Source: JAHBNG01 sp039028975
GTDB taxonomy: Bacteria; Chloroflexota; Anaerolineae; Caldilineales; Caldilineaceae
Assembly (NCBI GenBank): GCA_039028975.1
Contig: JBCCHB010000010.1
Coordinates: 62,001-126,000, forward strand
Reading direction: 5' to 3'
Length of the DNA stretch: 64,000 bases
Part shown: one piece after another, positions 45,387-55,800 of the stretch
How the letters are laid out: every line of letters begins with the position of its first letter
Position numbering within the stretch: the first letter of the stretch is position 1
Notes under the pieces: model-generated
What the model saw: only the letters and a program-made list of their open reading frames with translations
Database searches by the model: none
Told to the model about the DNA's origin: nothing
Translations under genes and position numbers: made by a program

Positions 45387-46496
45387 ATGGGAACAGTATC
45401 AACGGAAGCGTGGGTTTTATATAATGGACACGGGAGCAATGAGTCAAGCAATTTAATAAAAGAAATATTTACGTTTCCAGATATTTCAGAAGATGAAGTA
45501 CTCGCTGAACCTCTCTACGGTTGCTGGGAAGGAAATATGAGCCATGCGCTCAATCGTCACCCAATTGATATTTGCGTGGCGCGGGATGAGGAAAAGGTTG
45601 TGATTGGGAATGCTGGCGTTGTAAGGGTTACCAAAACAGGGAGCGCTGTTAAAGATCTTAATGAAGGAGATATCTGTCTTGTCTTCTGTAATGGTATTTG
45701 GGACGACTATGGTTATCCCATAAAGATCTTGGGGTATGATGCTCCGCAGACAATGGGTGTTTTGGCGAAAACAATGAAACTCCATGCCCGACAATTACTC
45801 CCGATTCCAGAAGAGAGCCCCTTTTCGTACCAACAGTGGGCTGCCTTTTCTCTCCGTTATATTACCGCCTATGCAAACTGGACTGTGGCTTATCATTGTT
45901 GGCGTTCACAAATGCTATCCGTTGATCCCCAAGATATTTTTGTGTGTGCCTGGGGTGGTGGCGTGTCACTAGCCGAGATCACGTTAGCAAAGTTGATGGG
46001 TTGTCAGGTTGCCATGGTCGCATCAACGACAGAAAGATTGGCTTTGCTTAACAGGTTGGGCATTTATGCCATTGACCGACGTCCAGTAGATGGCGTTGAT
46101 TTTGAAGAGAAATTTATTGATATCGTCAACAGCAAGACAGGGGGCAAAGGTGTATCAATCTTCATCGATAATATCGGTACCCCTGTCTACAGGCTAACGG
46201 TGAAGGCGCTTGCCCGCCAAGGCGTCATCGCAACAACGGGCTGGAAGCACGGTGCTGTGTTGCCGATGTCGCGCGCCCTTGAATGTATTAATCGGCACCT
46301 GTATGTCCACACCCACTATGCACGTTATGCAGAAGGCATCACTGCTATGGATTTCGCCCACGAGAACCAGTGGATGGCTCCCATAGCCAAAGAGGAGAAG
46401 GTCTATGGGTGGGATGAGATTCCTCGCTTAGCAGAAGATTATGCATCAGGCCAAATCGCGAGCTATTTCCCCATATTTTCGATTAATGATTGCTGA
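45387..46496 (+). CDS. Medium-chain dehydrogenase/reductase, discrete
   Basis: 369 residues with an MDR pattern. The N-terminal GroES-like part contains VIGNAGVVRVTKTGSAVKDLNEGDICLVF, and the Rossmann part has the nucleotide loop FVCAWGGGVSLAEITLAKLMGCQVAMV followed by ERLALLNRLG. The later GGKGVSIFIDNIGTPVYRLTVKALARQGVIATTGWKHG fits the family. The usual catalytic zinc Cys/His set of alcohol dehydrogenases is not apparent, so an enoyl-reductase-like or CCR-like activity is more likely (inference). It is followed 22 bp later by a KAS III-like gene and an ACP. That suggests the three make or modify an acyl-ACP unit for the assembly line. Confidence 0.8.
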   Translation: MGTVSTEAWVLYNGHGSNESSNLIKEIFTFPDISEDEVLAEPLYGCWEGNMSHALNRHPIDICVARDEEKVVIGNAGVVRVTKTGSAVKDLNEGDICLVFCNGIWDDYGYPIKILGYDAPQTMGVLAKTMKLHARQLLPIPEESPFSYQQWAAFSLRYITAYANWTVAYHCWRSQMLSVDPQDIFVCAWGGGVSLAEITLAKLMGCQVAMVASTTERLALLNRLGIYAIDRRPVDGVDFEEKFIDIVNSKTGGKGVSIFIDNIGTPVYRLTVKALARQGVIATTGWKHGAVLPMSRALECINRHLYVHTHYARYAEGITAMDFAHENQWMAPIAKEEKVYGWDEIPRLAEDYASGQIASYFPIFSINDC

Positions 46497-46518
46497 TAGA
46501 GATAGAGGGGTTCTTACG

Positions 46519-47469
46519 GTGCAAGCACAACTATCAAAGCCTAAAGTAAAACTTCATTCGATTGGCGTTTATATCGCCGAAGATCGAGAATCAAATCTAG
46601 CCAAAATGGATCAGTTTGGGATCACGCAATTGTTCCTGGAAGAGAAACTTGGCGTGATCGAACGGGCGGTAAAGAAAAAAGAAGAACCGACGAGCGATCT
46701 CTGCCTAAAGGCTTTCCAAGATTTGAACGCAGATAACTCAATCGACCTTGCTCAAATTCAACTCTTATGTGTCGTAACCCAGAATCCTGACTTTAAAATT
46801 CCCTATACAGCTGCGATTGTCCATCAGAAACTGGGCCTCAGCAAACACTGCATGACCTTTGACATCGCCCAAGGATGTTCTGGATATACCCATGCGCTTA
46901 CGGTCCTCGATGCCTTGATGGAATCGTTACAGTTGGACCATGCCCTGCTCTTTACCTGTGATCCTTATTCAGAAATTGTCGATAGCAGTGATAAAAATAC
47001 AGCCTTGCTCTTCGGCGATGCGGCCTCTGTTTCCTACCTGACCAGAGAGGAACGAGGCTATGTATTAGTTGACAGTAACTTTGGGACGGCCCCCGACAGC
47101 TATACCTGCCTACAGTGCAGCGATTCACTCTCGATGGATGGACGTGCTGTTTTCACCAATGCGGTGAACGAGGTCCCCAAAAGTATCCAAACCTTGCTGG
47201 ATAAGAATCGCCTAACCCTAGACGACATTGATTTGATTCTGCTGCATCAAGGCTCCAAATTAGTTGTAGAATACATCAAAAAGATGTTATCTGTTGCGCC
47301 AGAAAAGGTACCCTTCGCCATCGAGATGGTTGGCAACACCATATCATCTTCAATTCCGCTGCTTTTCAAAGAGCCGCTGCAGCAACAAATACATCCGCGA
47401 GTGATTTTGAGTGGCTTCGGTGTGGGCTTTTCCTGGGGTAGTTGTTTGATAGAGCTATCTAACTTATAA
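46519..47469 (+). CDS. KAS III (FabH)-like ketosynthase or acyltransferase
   Basis: 316 residues if translation starts at the GTG at 46519, which has AGAGGGG 8 nt upstream and sits 22 bp after the MDR stop. An ATG at 46441 would overlap the MDR gene by 56 bp and adds 26 unlikely residues. The thiolase fold is clear. The Cys-His-Asn triad is complete: Cys120 in FDIAQGCSGYTHAL, His243 in LLLHQGSK and Asn273 in VGNTISSS. It can therefore be a condensing enzyme that elongates a CoA-primed unit on an ACP, or a KAS III-type acyltransferase of the CerJ kind (those have an Asp at the third position). The gene is followed by a dedicated ACP 27 bp downstream. Confidence 0.85.
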   Translation: MQAQLSKPKVKLHSIGVYIAEDRESNLAKMDQFGITQLFLEEKLGVIERAVKKKEEPTSDLCLKAFQDLNADNSIDLAQIQLLCVVTQNPDFKIPYTAAIVHQKLGLSKHCMTFDIAQGCSGYTHALTVLDALMESLQLDHALLFTCDPYSEIVDSSDKNTALLFGDAASVSYLTREERGYVLVDSNFGTAPDSYTCLQCSDSLSMDGRAVFTNAVNEVPKSIQTLLDKNRLTLDDIDLILLHQGSKLVVEYIKKMLSVAPEKVPFAIEMVGNTISSSIPLLFKEPLQQQIHPRVILSGFGVGFSWGSCLIELSNL

Positions 47470-47496
47470 CAATAAATTTATAAAGGTACACGAATT

Positions 47497-47727
47497 ATGA
47501 AAACGATAGAAGATGTCTTGGCATTAACTCAAAAAAATGAGCTGTTAAAAATGCCAGAGGATTTACAAACAGATGCTCCACTTGCCGAACAAGGAATTGA
47601 TTCTCTTGATCTAATTATGTTATTCCATGAAGTGGAGGGGAGCTTTGGGATAAAAATCTCAGAAGAACAGGCCAAAGAGCTACAGAGTCTAGAAGATATC
47701 GTAAATTTCCTGAATGTAAACACCTAA
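47497..47727 (+). CDS. Free-standing acyl carrier protein
   Basis: 76 residues, typical ACP length. Ser36 in QGIDSLDLI is the phosphopantetheine site, and the sequence is acidic, as expected of ACPs. AAAGG lies about 10 nt upstream of the ATG. With the MDR and KAS III-like genes it forms a compact three-gene set embedded between two large synthase genes. It is probably the partner of the KAS III-like enzyme. Confidence 0.9.
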   Translation: MKTIEDVLALTQKNELLKMPEDLQTDAPLAEQGIDSLDLIMLFHEVEGSFGIKISEEQAKELQSLEDIVNFLNVNT

Positions 47728-47961
47728 TGCTGCTAGGCTGTATATACTTAGCTCTATCATAGATGAGAATAATCTACTCGACGAAACGCTATTGGCTTAT
47801 TCTCTTCTTGAAATGGGCGCTTCGCCATCTATGGCCAACCGCAGTATACATACTCCGTAGACCGCAGTTCAGCGCGCTTAGTGCCGCACGTGGGTGTGCT
47901 CACTAAACAATTGCGGTCTACTGATACGATTACAAAAACTGGGCGAACTAGGGGCTAGAAC
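47728..47961. other. Gap between the ACP gene and the PKS gene
   Basis: 234 bp with no gene. It contains the second TIR element (47855-47923) and is the longest non-coding gap in the biosynthetic cluster, so a new transcript could start here. I see no clear promoter match. Confidence 0.5.
47855..47923. repeat. ~70-bp intergenic element with terminal inverted repeats (copy 2)
   Basis: Arms 47855-47869 and 47909-47923 are inverted repeats (13 of 15), with an inner TTAGTG/CACTAA pair. The core GTGCCGCACGTGGGTGTG (47881-47898) matches, in opposite orientation, the core of the element at 21889-21959 in 17 of 18 positions. Confidence 0.75.
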
Positions 47962-50900
47962 TTGGAACATCAAACGGAAAATATCGAAACAATACAGCTT
48001 AGACGGGCGATTCAAGCCATTGAGAAGATGGAGTCCGAGCTTAGAGAGATCAAATACCGACAGCATGAGCCTATTGCCATTATTGGGATGGGATGCCGCT
48101 ATCCGGGTGGTCCGCTTGGTGATATTGAAACCCCAGAACAATATTGGGCAGGCTTATTGGCGGGCTTTGATGGAATTGTGGATCTACCAGAGAAGCGTCG
48201 CCATGATCTCTACGGCCAGCATCACCAACCGCACCAGTACGCCCAGCGTAGCGGCTTTCTTTCCCAAGTAGACCAGTTTGATCCAACATTCTTTGGTCTT
48301 TCCGCGCGTGAAGTATTGCTCATGGACCCGGTGCATCGGCTGCTCTTGGAGACCGTTTGGCATGCCCTGGAGGATGCCCACATCATTCCTCAAGCTTTGC
48401 TCAACAGCGAGGTGGGCGTCTTTATGGGTACACCCGGGGCAAGTGGCTATGAGAAGCTATGTACAACTCAAGATCAGTCGCTCTATAAATCAACTGGACG
48501 GTCATCCAGTGCAGCATCAGGACGAATATCCTTTTTGTTAGGGCTAACAGGCCCGTGTATTTCTGTGGATACAGCCTGCTCTTCCTCTTTGGTGGCGGTT
48601 CATCAAGCCTGTCAAAGTCTGCGCAACGGCGAGTGTAATATGGCACTCGCTGGTGGGGTGAATCTACTCTTAGATGATGAGCCGAATGAAATTTTTGGCA
48701 ACAGTAACATGCTGTCGGGTGATGCTCATTGCAAAACCTTCGATGCGGCTGCCGATGGGTACGTATCGGGTGAAGGATGTGGTGTTGTCGTCCTCAAGCG
48801 ACTGTCCGATGCGCAAGCCAATCAAGATACCATCATTGCTCTAATTCAGGGGACGTCCATTAACCAGGATGGACCCAGCGGGGGGCTGACTGTGCCTAAC
48901 GGTCCTTCGCAACAGCGGGTCATCCAACGTGCGTTGGATGATGCGGGGTTGAACCCGGACCAGATTGGCTATATCGAGGCGCACGGTACGGGGACACCGT
49001 TGGGCGACCCGATTGAGATTGGTGCGTTGAATGCTGTTTTCAAAGAGCGTACCCAACCGCTCTATGTCGGCTCGGTCAAGACCAACTTTGGTCATCTGGA
49101 GTTCGCTGCGGGCATTGCTGGGTTGATGAAGGTTGCCCTTGCGGTACATCATGGGCAAATTCCACCCCACCTCCATTTTCACACCCCCAACCCGCACATC
49201 AACTGGGATGGTTCCCCCGTCCACGTGCCTACAGACACTATGCCTTGGATGGGTTCCGCAGAAGGCGAGAAGCGCATCGGTGGTGTCAGTTCGTTTGGTT
49301 ACAGTGGTACAAATGCCCATCTCATTCTGGCTGAACCACCCAATACAAAGGTAGCTACGTCTTCATCTACCTCTACTGGCACACCACTCGTACACGAACG
49401 CCCGCTTCACCTCTTGACAATCTCAGCCAAACAGAAAGATGTGCTGCGCACCTATACACACAAGTATGCAGAACATCTACAGACGCATCCTGATATCGAT
49501 CTGGGCGATTTGTGCTACACGTCCCATGTTGGACGTAGCCATTTTGACCATCGACTGACGTTGACCGCACCCTCAACCGAGGCGATGCAGAAATTGCTGA
49601 AAGACTACGCAAACAGTCCTGCCGAACAACCCCTGCCCACTGGTGTCAGCCAACTATCGAGAACATCGCCGCAGGAACGTCCAAAAATCGCCTTTCTCTT
49701 CACGGGACAAGGGGCCCAATATGTGGGTATGGGGCAGGAACTCTATCAGACAGAACCAACCTTCCGTGATGTTATCAACCGTTGTGATGTTGTCTTCCAA
49801 GAGGTGCATGGCCGTTCCCTCATTGAACTGCTCTATCCTGAGAGCGAGCCCTTGGACAATGACCTCATGGAATCCCCTCCCTGTTTAACAGCGGCAATTT
49901 TTGCCATTGAATGCGCGCTGGTGGAGGTATGGTGGTCATGGGGCATTACGCCCGATATTGTGCTAGGACACAGCTTGGGGGACTATGCTGCTGCTCATAC
50001 TGCTGGGATCTTTTCGCTGGAAGATGGGCTACGGCTGGTGACAAGGCGAGGAGAGTTAATGGCACAGGCTCTGGGCAGCATGGTTGCGGTGCTGGCTTCA
50101 GAGGCGGATGTCCTCTCATTCATCGAAAACTATAAAGATATTACTATTGGCGTCATCAATGGCCCAACCAGTATTGTGCTTTCTGGTAGAAACGACAGTA
50201 TTACCAAGGTGACAGAGGAACTACAGGTTGCTGGCTTCAAAACACGGATATTGAACACGCCTGTTGCGAACCACTCACCACTTCTGGACCCTGTACTGGA
50301 CGACTTCGAGCAAGCTGTGCAAAATGCTACTCTTCATTCACCCAAACTCAAGGTCATCTCCAGCATGACGGGGCAACTTACCACTGACGAACTTACCAAC
50401 CCTACTTATTGGCGGCAGCATCTACGTAACACCGTACGCTTTGCAGATGGCGTAACGACCCTGCATGAACAGGGTGTTGAGCTGTTTATTGAAATCGGAC
50501 CAGGGGCGACGTTACTAAGAACAATACACCAAGCGGCAAGTGGCAAGGAGCGGCGCCCAAAGGGTTCCCAAATTGAAGATGCGGCAAACCTGCGACTTTC
50601 AACCCTTCAACCTCTCAACTTTCCTGCCTTCCCAAGTTTACGCAAGAGTAAATCTGACTGGCAGCAGATGTTAGAAAGTTTGGGCGAACTCTATGTGCAT
50701 GGGGTTGAGATTGACTGGATTGGCTTTGAGAAGGGCTATATGCGGCAAAAAGTGGCTCTGCCTACCTATCCGTTCCAACGTCAGCGTTACTGGGTGGAAC
50801 CTACCGACGACCAACCAGGGACACAAGCAGTGAGACAATCGACCAGGCAACCTGATTCACGTACACTGCCCGTTCAGGCGAAGAATTCTCATATCCTAGA

Positions 50901-52812
50901 TTGGTTCTATGCACCACGCTGGGAGCAAACTCTCTTGCTCATCGCCCAAAATACAATGTCTATGTTTGCACAGCAGGCCTGCTGGCTGCTCTTTGTAGAC
51001 GAGTGTGGTCTAGGCGACCAATTAGCAGAACACTTGGAGCAGGTAGGGCAGATAGTCATTAAAGTCCACGCCGGGACTACGTTTGAATCTCATGATAGTA
51101 ATACCTATACGCTAGATCCCCAACGACAAGATGACTATGAGGTATTTATACGTACACTCATATTGCAAGGCAAGCAGCCTCAACACATTCTACATTTATG
51201 GCAGGTCACCCCCTCACGACCTGTTTTTGACCCCTTTGATGAGACAACCCTTAACAGAGAATTGGACTTGGGTTTTTATAGTCTACTTTTCTTAACTCAA
51301 GCATTGGATTCCATTCAAGAATACATTGCACTGAGCATCGTGACCAATCACTTACATGCGGTTACCGGTGACGAAGAACAGTGTCCTGTCAAAGCTACTT
51401 TGCTGGGACTGATGAAAGTGATTTCTCAAGAATATCCCAATCGGTCTTGCCGAGGCATTGATATTCAACTCCCATCGGAATTAGGCAACCCATCATCACT
51501 TGCATCATCCACACTCATGGCCCAACTCATGACAGAGTTAAGCAACGACATGAAAGATGTCGTTTCCCAAGAGCAAGAGAATCTTCAAACATCAATTGCC
51601 TATCGTGGACGCCACCGTTGGGTTCAAACTTTCCAACCTCTATCATTTTCGGATGAGTCTCTTGACAAAAAGCCTCTGCGTGTGAAGGAAAAGGGTGTTT
51701 ATCTGATAACGGGCGGATTGGGTGGCATCGGCCTGACATTGGCTGCCTATCTTGCCACATTTCAAACAAAATTGATTTTGGTTGACCGTAAATCTTTCCC
51801 GAAACGCCAGACATGGGCAGGCTGGTTAGCCAATCATGATGCAGACGATAAAGTCTGCCATCAAATCCACCAAATCCAAGAAATGGAAGCACTTGGGGCC
51901 GAGATATTGGTCTTGTCCGCAGATGTAGCTAGCTACTCAGAGATAGAGCATGCCATTGCAGAAGGCACGACGCAGTTTGGTGCAATTCATGGTGTGATTC
52001 ATGCCGCAGGTGTCGTTGGTAGCGGTCCGATTCATCGTAAAACCAAAAATGATGCGAGAAGGGTCCTTGCTCCCAAAGTACAAGGGACGTTCGTCCTTGA
52101 TGCTCTTTTGCACGGTATTCCACTTGATTTCTTTATACTCTGCTCTTCTTTAAGTACAGTTTCAGGTGGATTATGGCTCTGTGATGATGCTGCCGCCAAT
52201 GCGTTTTTGGATGCCTATGCCCGTTCTGACAAAGCGAACATTTCTGGAGCAAGGTTGACACTATCGATTAACTGGGATGACTGGCAGGAAGTTGGGATCG
52301 AGGTTGAAACAGAAACGTCTAAAGGGCTGAATACCCGACAGGTAGCTATGCAAACAAAAGGCATTCTGCCGCCGGAAGGAGAACGTATTCTGAATGCACT
52401 ATTGCATTATAATCTTCCACAGGTCGTTGTTTCTACCATGGATTTGCACACTGCATTGAATGCCCAATCGCACAACAATGCAAATCACCATCCGCAACAT
52501 CGCAATGCTTATGTTGCACCTCAAAGCGAGATAGAGCGGTTATTGGTGAATATATACCAAGAAGCATTGGGCATTGAACCGATCGGTATCTATGATAATT
52601 TCTTCGCCTTCGGCGGTGATTCTGTGTTAGCTATCCAAATGCTTACGCGAATTCGCCATGAGTTTCAGCTAGATGTGGCATTAGACATCTTGTATGAAAA
52701 AAGTACGATTTATAGCCTGAGTGAGCATATGACATTGATAAAAAACGCAACCGATGTTGTGCTAAATAAGTCAGATATACGAACCGAAAATCGAGAAGAA
52801 GGTGTGTTATGA
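47962..52812 (+). CDS. Type I PKS module, coil-KS-AT-KR-ACP with degenerate KR
   Basis: 1616 residues starting at TTG 47962 (AGGGG 7 nt upstream). The N-terminus IQLRRAIQAIEKMESELREI is a typical PKS docking coiled coil, which supports this start over the ATG at 48028. KS about 34-455 has Cys206, His341 and His378. AT about 570-860 has Ser671 in GHSLGD; the specificity segment reads VANHS, not HAFH or YASH. KR about 1240-1440 has the cofactor site TGGLGGIG and Ser1396. The catalytic Tyr of YxAAN, however, is Asp1409 (CDDAAAN), so ketoreduction is unlikely. ACP Ser1554 in GGDSVLA. The module would leave a beta-keto unit. It overlaps the next NRPS by 4 bp (ATGA). Confidence 0.94.
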   Translation: MEHQTENIETIQLRRAIQAIEKMESELREIKYRQHEPIAIIGMGCRYPGGPLGDIETPEQYWAGLLAGFDGIVDLPEKRRHDLYGQHHQPHQYAQRSGFLSQVDQFDPTFFGLSAREVLLMDPVHRLLLETVWHALEDAHIIPQALLNSEVGVFMGTPGASGYEKLCTTQDQSLYKSTGRSSSAASGRISFLLGLTGPCISVDTACSSSLVAVHQACQSLRNGECNMALAGGVNLLLDDEPNEIFGNSNMLSGDAHCKTFDAAADGYVSGEGCGVVVLKRLSDAQANQDTIIALIQGTSINQDGPSGGLTVPNGPSQQRVIQRALDDAGLNPDQIGYIEAHGTGTPLGDPIEIGALNAVFKERTQPLYVGSVKTNFGHLEFAAGIAGLMKVALAVHHGQIPPHLHFHTPNPHINWDGSPVHVPTDTMPWMGSAEGEKRIGGVSSFGYSGTNAHLILAEPPNTKVATSSSTSTGTPLVHERPLHLLTISAKQKDVLRTYTHKYAEHLQTHPDIDLGDLCYTSHVGRSHFDHRLTLTAPSTEAMQKLLKDYANSPAEQPLPTGVSQLSRTSPQERPKIAFLFTGQGAQYVGMGQELYQTEPTFRDVINRCDVVFQEVHGRSLIELLYPESEPLDNDLMESPPCLTAAIFAIECALVEVWWSWGITPDIVLGHSLGDYAAAHTAGIFSLEDGLRLVTRRGELMAQALGSMVAVLASEADVLSFIENYKDITIGVINGPTSIVLSGRNDSITKVTEELQVAGFKTRILNTPVANHSPLLDPVLDDFEQAVQNATLHSPKLKVISSMTGQLTTDELTNPTYWRQHLRNTVRFADGVTTLHEQGVELFIEIGPGATLLRTIHQAASGKERRPKGSQIEDAANLRLSTLQPLNFPAFPSLRKSKSDWQQMLESLGELYVHGVEIDWIGFEKGYMRQKVALPTYPFQRQRYWVEPTDDQPGTQAVRQSTRQPDSRTLPVQAKNSHILDWFYAPRWEQTLLLIAQNTMSMFAQQACWLLFVDECGLGDQLAEHLEQVGQIVIKVHAGTTFESHDSNTYTLDPQRQDDYEVFIRTLILQGKQPQHILHLWQVTPSRPVFDPFDETTLNRELDLGFYSLLFLTQALDSIQEYIALSIVTNHLHAVTGDEEQCPVKATLLGLMKVISQEYPNRSCRGIDIQLPSELGNPSSLASSTLMAQLMTELSNDMKDVVSQEQENLQTSIAYRGRHRWVQTFQPLSFSDESLDKKPLRVKEKGVYLITGGLGGIGLTLAAYLATFQTKLILVDRKSFPKRQTWAGWLANHDADDKVCHQIHQIQEMEALGAEILVLSADVASYSEIEHAIAEGTTQFGAIHGVIHAAGVVGSGPIHRKTKNDARRVLAPKVQGTFVLDALLHGIPLDFFILCSSLSTVSGGLWLCDDAAANAFLDAYARSDKANISGARLTLSINWDDWQEVGIEVETETSKGLNTRQVAMQTKGILPPEGERILNALLHYNLPQVVVSTMDLHTALNAQSHNNANHHPQHRNAYVAPQSEIERLLVNIYQEALGIEPIGIYDNFFAFGGDSVLAIQMLTRIRHEFQLDVALDILYEKSTIYSLSEHMTLIKNATDVVLNKSDIRTENREEGVL
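50534..50625 (+). repeat. In-frame repeat-derived insert after the AT core
   Basis: A GCAAGTGGCAAGG unit and TTCAACCCTTCAACC units encode SGKERRPKGSQ…NLRLSTLQPLNF after EIGPGATLLRTIHQAA. The other two AT domains of this family carry unrelated repeats at the same position (58950 and 63918). Confidence 0.65.
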
Positions 52813-55800
52813 GACCTATAGAAGAATTACTCCAAATATTGGCTTCGCTTGACATCAGGTTGTGGCTTGAGGATGATTCGTTGCGCTACTCTGCACCAGA
52901 AGGCGTGATGACGACAGAGTTGCTCGCAGAGTTAAGGACCCACAAGACACAATTAACCGCTTTCTTACGCAAAAGCGAAGCACTTCCTACGATTGAAATC
53001 AATGAGGCAGAACGGGATGAACCATTTCCTCTCACGGATGTCCAACACGCCTATTGGCTTGGTCGCCAGAATCTATTTGAGTTAGGCAATGTAGCGACCC
53101 ATGGCTATGCGGAATATGATTGTACAGATCTGGATTTAGATGCCTTAAGTCAGGCTTGGCAAATATTAGTAGAACGGCATGAAATGCTCCGTATGGTGGT
53201 TACGCCTGATGGCCAGCAAAAGATATTGCTTTCCACCCCTCTTTACACAATACAAGAATTAGACCTGACTTCATATTCTGAAGAAGAGCAAGAGCGTCAG
53301 CTACTGGCAATCCGAGAAGAGATGTCGCATCAAGTTTTTGATCCCGAAAAATGGCCACTCTTTGAATTCCGTGCAAGTTGCATAGATACACGGCGAACAC
53401 GCCTGCATCTGAGTATCGAATACTTGCTGGTAGATGCTGCCAGTATCTCGAGGTTGTTTACAGAGTGGAAGCAACTCTATGCAGATCCATCCACCCAACT
53501 TAAGCCTCTGGAACTCTCTTTCCGCGACTATATGCTGGCAAAAGTTCGAATTGAGGAGGGTAATTTATACAAGGCCTCAACGGATTACTGGATAAACCGT
53601 TTGACAACGCTTCCGCCTGCACCAGAATTGCCCTTTACAAAAAATTTCGGTGATGTAACGACACCTGTTTTTAGCCACTACCCGTATCGACTCGAAGCCG
53701 AGAAGTGGCAGCAGATTAAAATGCGCGCACAATTACATGGACTTTCACCAACTGAGATTCTGCTAACCACATTTTCACTGGCTTTGGGGCAATGGAGCAA
53801 ATCATCCAGCTTTACCTTGAATATGACGATTTTTAACCGTTTACCTATCCATCCCCAAGTTAATGAGATCGTTGGTGATTTTACAGATTTAAACTTGTTG
53901 GAAATACATACAGCACAATCCCAATCATTGATTGAATTTGGCAAATCGATTCAGCAACAACTGCGGCAAGACCTTGATCATCAATATTTTAATGGGATTA
54001 GGGTCATGCGGGCACTCTCCAATCATAATAATGAGGGTCGCGCCCTAATGCCAGTGGTCTTTACCAGCACATTAGGGGTTGAACATGAAGATCATGCTGA
54101 CAGTGTCTTATTTGATATGCCAGACTATAGCATCAGCCAAACATCACAGGCCTGGTTAGACCACCAGATCAGTGAGGTTCGAGGAGCTTTAACCTTCAAT
54201 TGGGATGTTATTGAGGAACTCTTTCCTGCAGATTTACTTAGGAATATGTTTGATGCCTATTGCGGGTTGTTACAGCGTTTGGCAACGGACGAAGCAGTCT
54301 GGCATGATAAATGTATATCACTCTTGCCACAGTATCAACGTGACCAAAGAATGGCCGTCAATGCTACAAATACATCGATTTCTACGGAGATGCTCCACAC
54401 CCTCTTCTTGCAGAAAGTAGCAGACCGAGCTACAGAGCCAGCCGTCATCACCTCCTCCCAGACCTTGTCCTACCAAGAAGTCTACGAGCGAGCCAATCAC
54501 GTGGGGCACTGGTTACGCAGCCAAGGGGCCAAGCCAAATCAATTGGTGGCAGTCGTCATGGAGAAAGGCTGGGAACAGGTGGTCGCTGTGCTGGGCATTC
54601 ATCTTTCCGGTGCAGCCTATCTGCCCATCGACCCCAACCTGCCTACAGAGCGACGTAACTTTCTGCTGACCGAGGGGGATGTCACTTCTATCCTTACGCA
54701 GACCCGTTTGGATGATGCTTTGGCGTGGCCGGGCGAGATGCCCCGTCTGCGTATAGATACAGTGACACCCGATGCCACTCTGCCACCACTGGATATCGTC
54801 CAAACACCGACCGACTTGGCCTATGTCATCTACACTTCTGGCTCCACTGGACGACCCAAAGGCGTAGTCATTGACCATCGAGGCGCAGTCAATACGGTGT
54901 TGGATGTCACCCAACGCTATGGCGTCACGGCCAGCGACCGTGTATTGGCCCTCTCTGCCCTCAACTTTGACCTCTCGGTCTACGACATCTTTGGGTTGCT
55001 GGCTGCTGGCGGTGCCATTGTTATGCCCGATCCAATTCTACGCATCGATCCCGAACACTGGACTGACTTAATTGGCAAACATGAGGTCACTGTCTGGAAT
55101 ACCGTTCCCGCATTGATGCAGATGTTGGTTGAGTATGAAGAGATACAGGGTGGCAAAATGGCAAAATGGCAAAATGGCAAAGTGACAGCTGGGAATGGTC
55201 ACCCTGCAACCCAGCAACCCTGCAACCTTGCTACTCTGCGCCTTGTCATGATGAGTGGCGACTGGATTCCAGTGACATTGCCCGACCGTATTCGAGCGTT
55301 GTACCCTGATACGTCTATCTATAGTATGGGGGGGGCAACCGAAGCCTCTATCTGGTCTATCGACTACCCTATTGAGAAGGTAGACCCATCTTGGACCAGC
55401 ATTCCTTATGGCAAACCTATGGTCAACCAGACCTTCCACGTGCTGGATGCCAATCTCAATCCACGCCCCATTTGGGTACCAGGTGACCTCTACATCGGTG
55501 GTATCGGTGTGGCACTGGGCTACTGGAAGGATGAGGAACGCACCAATGCCAGCTTTATCACTCACCCCAAGACAGGGGAGCGACTCTACAAGACTGGAGA
55601 TCTAGGACGTTATTTGCCAGATGGCAACATCGAATTTTTGGGACGCGAGGATTTCCAGATCAAGATTCGGGGCCATCGCATTGAGCTGGGTGAGATTGAG
55701 AGTACGCTACTTCAACACCCTAGCATTGATGAGGTTGTGGTCAATGCCGCAGGTGATCCCAAGGGCCATCGTCAGCTTGTGGCCTATATAGTCGGTAACG

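Noticed and set aside
46441..46518. ATG start of the KAS III-like gene inside the MDR gene
   Set aside because: It would give a 56-bp overlap and 26 residues not typical of FabH. The GTG at 46519 has a strong ribosome site just after the MDR stop.
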